Positions 62,899 to 64,000 of a DNA stretch of 64,000 nt are shown here, one piece after another. The DNA comes from Wenjunlia tyrosinilytica (lineage in GTDB: Bacteria; Actinomycetota; Actinomycetes; Streptomycetales; Streptomycetaceae): assembly GCF_014646055.1 (NCBI RefSeq), contig NZ_BMMS01000002.1:79729-143728 (forward strand), given 5' to 3'. Both the position numbers and the translations under genes were made by a program. The notes under the pieces were generated by a model, which saw only the letters and a program-made list of their open reading frames with translations, searched no databases and was not told the origin of the DNA. How positions within the stretch are numbered: the first letter of the stretch is position 1; every line of letters starts with the position of its first letter.

Positions 62899-63051
62899 GC
62901 GCTGTCCCTCCTCATTGAACTGCCTTTGCCTTGCTGGTCGCACCCTACGCAGTGCCACCGACACCGGGCCCCGCAGGGCTGGCTTTGTGGCGGTGTTGAG
63001 ACATGAGGGCGGGACCGGACGAGGACAGGCGCGTACCGACCGCCGTTTCGG

Positions 63052-64000
63052 CTAGGCGATCCCCGCCTCTCGCATCTGCCGCAGCTCCTTCTTCAACTCC
63101 CCCACCTCGTCGCGCAGACGGGCGGCGACCTCGAACTGGAGCTCCGAGGCGGCGGTGTGCATCTGGTCCGTCAGGTCCTGGATCAGCTCCGCCAACTCCG
63201 CCGCGGGCAGGCTCTTCGCGCCCTTGCGCTTCTCCCCCGCCTTGGCGGACAGCCCCGGCACCGGAGCCTTCCCCCGCGACTGCTGGCGCCCGGACCCGAG
63301 CAGTTCGCCCGTGTCCGCGTCCTCGCGGGCGATGGAGTCGAGGATGTCGCCGATCTTCTTGCGCAGCGGCTGCGGATCGATCCCGCGCTCGGTGTTGTAC
63401 GCGACCTGCTTCTCGCGGCGGCGGTTGGTCTCCTCGATCGCCTTCTCCATCGAGGGGGTGACCCGGTCCGCGTACATGTGGACCTGGCCGGAGACATTTC
63501 GCGCCGCGCGTCCGATGGTCTGGATCAGCGAGGTGCCCGACCGCAGGAACCCCTCCTTGTCGGCGTCGAGGATCGACACCAGCGAGACCTCGGGAAGGTC
63601 GAGGCCCTCCCTGAGCAGGTTGATGCCGACGAGCACGTCGTACTCACCCGCGCGCAGCTCCCGCAGGAGCTCGACACGGCGCAGCGTGTCGATGTCGCTG
63701 TGCAGATACCGGACCCGGACCCCGAGCTCCAGCATGTAGTCGGTCAGGTCCTCGGCCATCTTCTTGGTGAGCGTGGTGACCAGGACCCGCTCGTCCTTCT
63801 CGGCCCGCAGCCGCACCTCGTGGACCAGATCGTCGATCTGGCCCTCGGTGGGCTTGACGATGACCTCGGGGTCGATGAGACCGGTGGGACGGATGATCTG
63901 CTCGACCACCCCGTCGCCCCGCGAGAGCTCGTACGGGCCCGGCGTCGCGGACAGGTAGACGGTCTGCCCGATCCGCTCCAGGAACTCCTCCCATTTCAGC
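63052..64000 (-). CDS. uvrB: UvrABC subunit B, C-terminal half (5' end outside window)
   Basis: 316 codons of the UvrB helicase-like damage-verification subunit. Visible: [14 protein letters not shown] (motif III region), [20 protein letters not shown], helicase motifs V and VI ([40 protein letters not shown]) and the C-terminal UVR motif that binds UvrC ([20 protein letters not shown]). A short low-complexity segment [15 protein letters not shown] precedes the UVR motif. It is separated from the downstream TerD gene by 153 bp with no gene. Confidence 0.96.
   Translation of the reverse strand, partial: LKWEEFLERIGQTVYLSATPGPYELSRGDGVVEQIIRPTGLIDPEVIVKPTEGQIDDLVHEVRLRAEKDERVLVTTLTKKMAEDLTDYMLELGVRVRYLHSDIDTLRRVELLRELRAGEYDVLVGINLLREGLDLPEVSLVSILDADKEGFLRSGTSLIQTIGRAARNVSGQVHMYADRVTPSMEKAIEETNRRREKQVAYNTERGIDPQPLRKKIGDILDSIAREDADTGELLGSGRQQSRGKAPVPGLSAKAGEKRKGAKSLPAAELAELIQDLTDQMHTAASELQFEVAARLRDEVGELKKELRQMREAGIA

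Overview
The window is high-GC actinobacterial chromosome and reads as Streptomyces. It carries whiA, sufR with a SUF operon, opcA beside zwf, an RbpA-family gene, a mycothiol-type DinB protein, three TerD-domain proteins, many GTG starts and long ATGA/GTGA overlaps between genes. I see no tRNA, rRNA, transposase, integrase, prophage or CRISPR array. The gene order (ectoine hydroxylase, SUF, ctaA/ctaB, pentose phosphate, glycolysis, whiA, uvrC/A/B) is that of conserved Streptomyces core, with accessory islands mostly in the first 20 kb.

Layout. 1-288 is the end of ectD. 373-4164 is an ABC export operon (permease plus two unequal ATPases) diverging from a TetR regulator over a palindrome. 4612-10321 is an apparent uronate/glucarate oxidation cluster: uronate dehydrogenase, a KdgD-type dehydratase, a ketoglutarate semialdehyde dehydrogenase, an IclR regulator and one unrecognised gene. 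10351-16978 holds a two-domain TerD protein, a Tat-exported PhoX phosphatase with a PHO-box-like repeat, a hypothetical protein and a secreted EEP-fold nuclease/phosphatase. 16908-19429 pairs a cupredoxin lipoprotein and a membrane protein with a divergent ECF sigma/anti-sigma pair.

19573-26778 is the SUF iron-sulfur operon, transcribed sufR-sufB-sufD-ferredoxin-sufC-sufS-sufU-sufT, with a perfect CAAC-N6-GTTG SufR box at the sufR start. A two-gene ABC exporter and the heme A genes ctaA and ctaB follow. 31646-40091 is the pentose phosphate operon tkt-tal-pgi-zwf-opcA-pgl, facing rbpA-like, secG, tpiA, pgk and gap. After an M14 carboxypeptidase come whiA-yvcK-rapZ-uvrC, a Rieske lipoprotein and uvrA. 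57064-58546 has a mycothiol/DinB-type protein and a metallo-beta-lactamase-fold hydrolase. The end holds a TerC-family gene behind a yybP-ykoY-type (Mn2+) riboswitch, two TerD-family genes and the 3' part of uvrB.

The most unusual signal is a small repeat element of 87-93 bp, a whole number of codons. It begins GTGAGC and ends in a Shine-Dalgarno-like segment. Two tandem copies are inserted in frame in one ABC ATPase gene. A diverged copy with a further duplicated initiation region lies exactly between the sufC stop and the sufS start, where it keeps an open, coupled 53-codon frame. Several short tandem arrays also run over stop codons. Other points of note are an Asn/Gly-rich insertion inside the UvrC nuclease domain, a histone-H1-like tail on UvrA, and complementary degeneracy in the two ABC ATPases.
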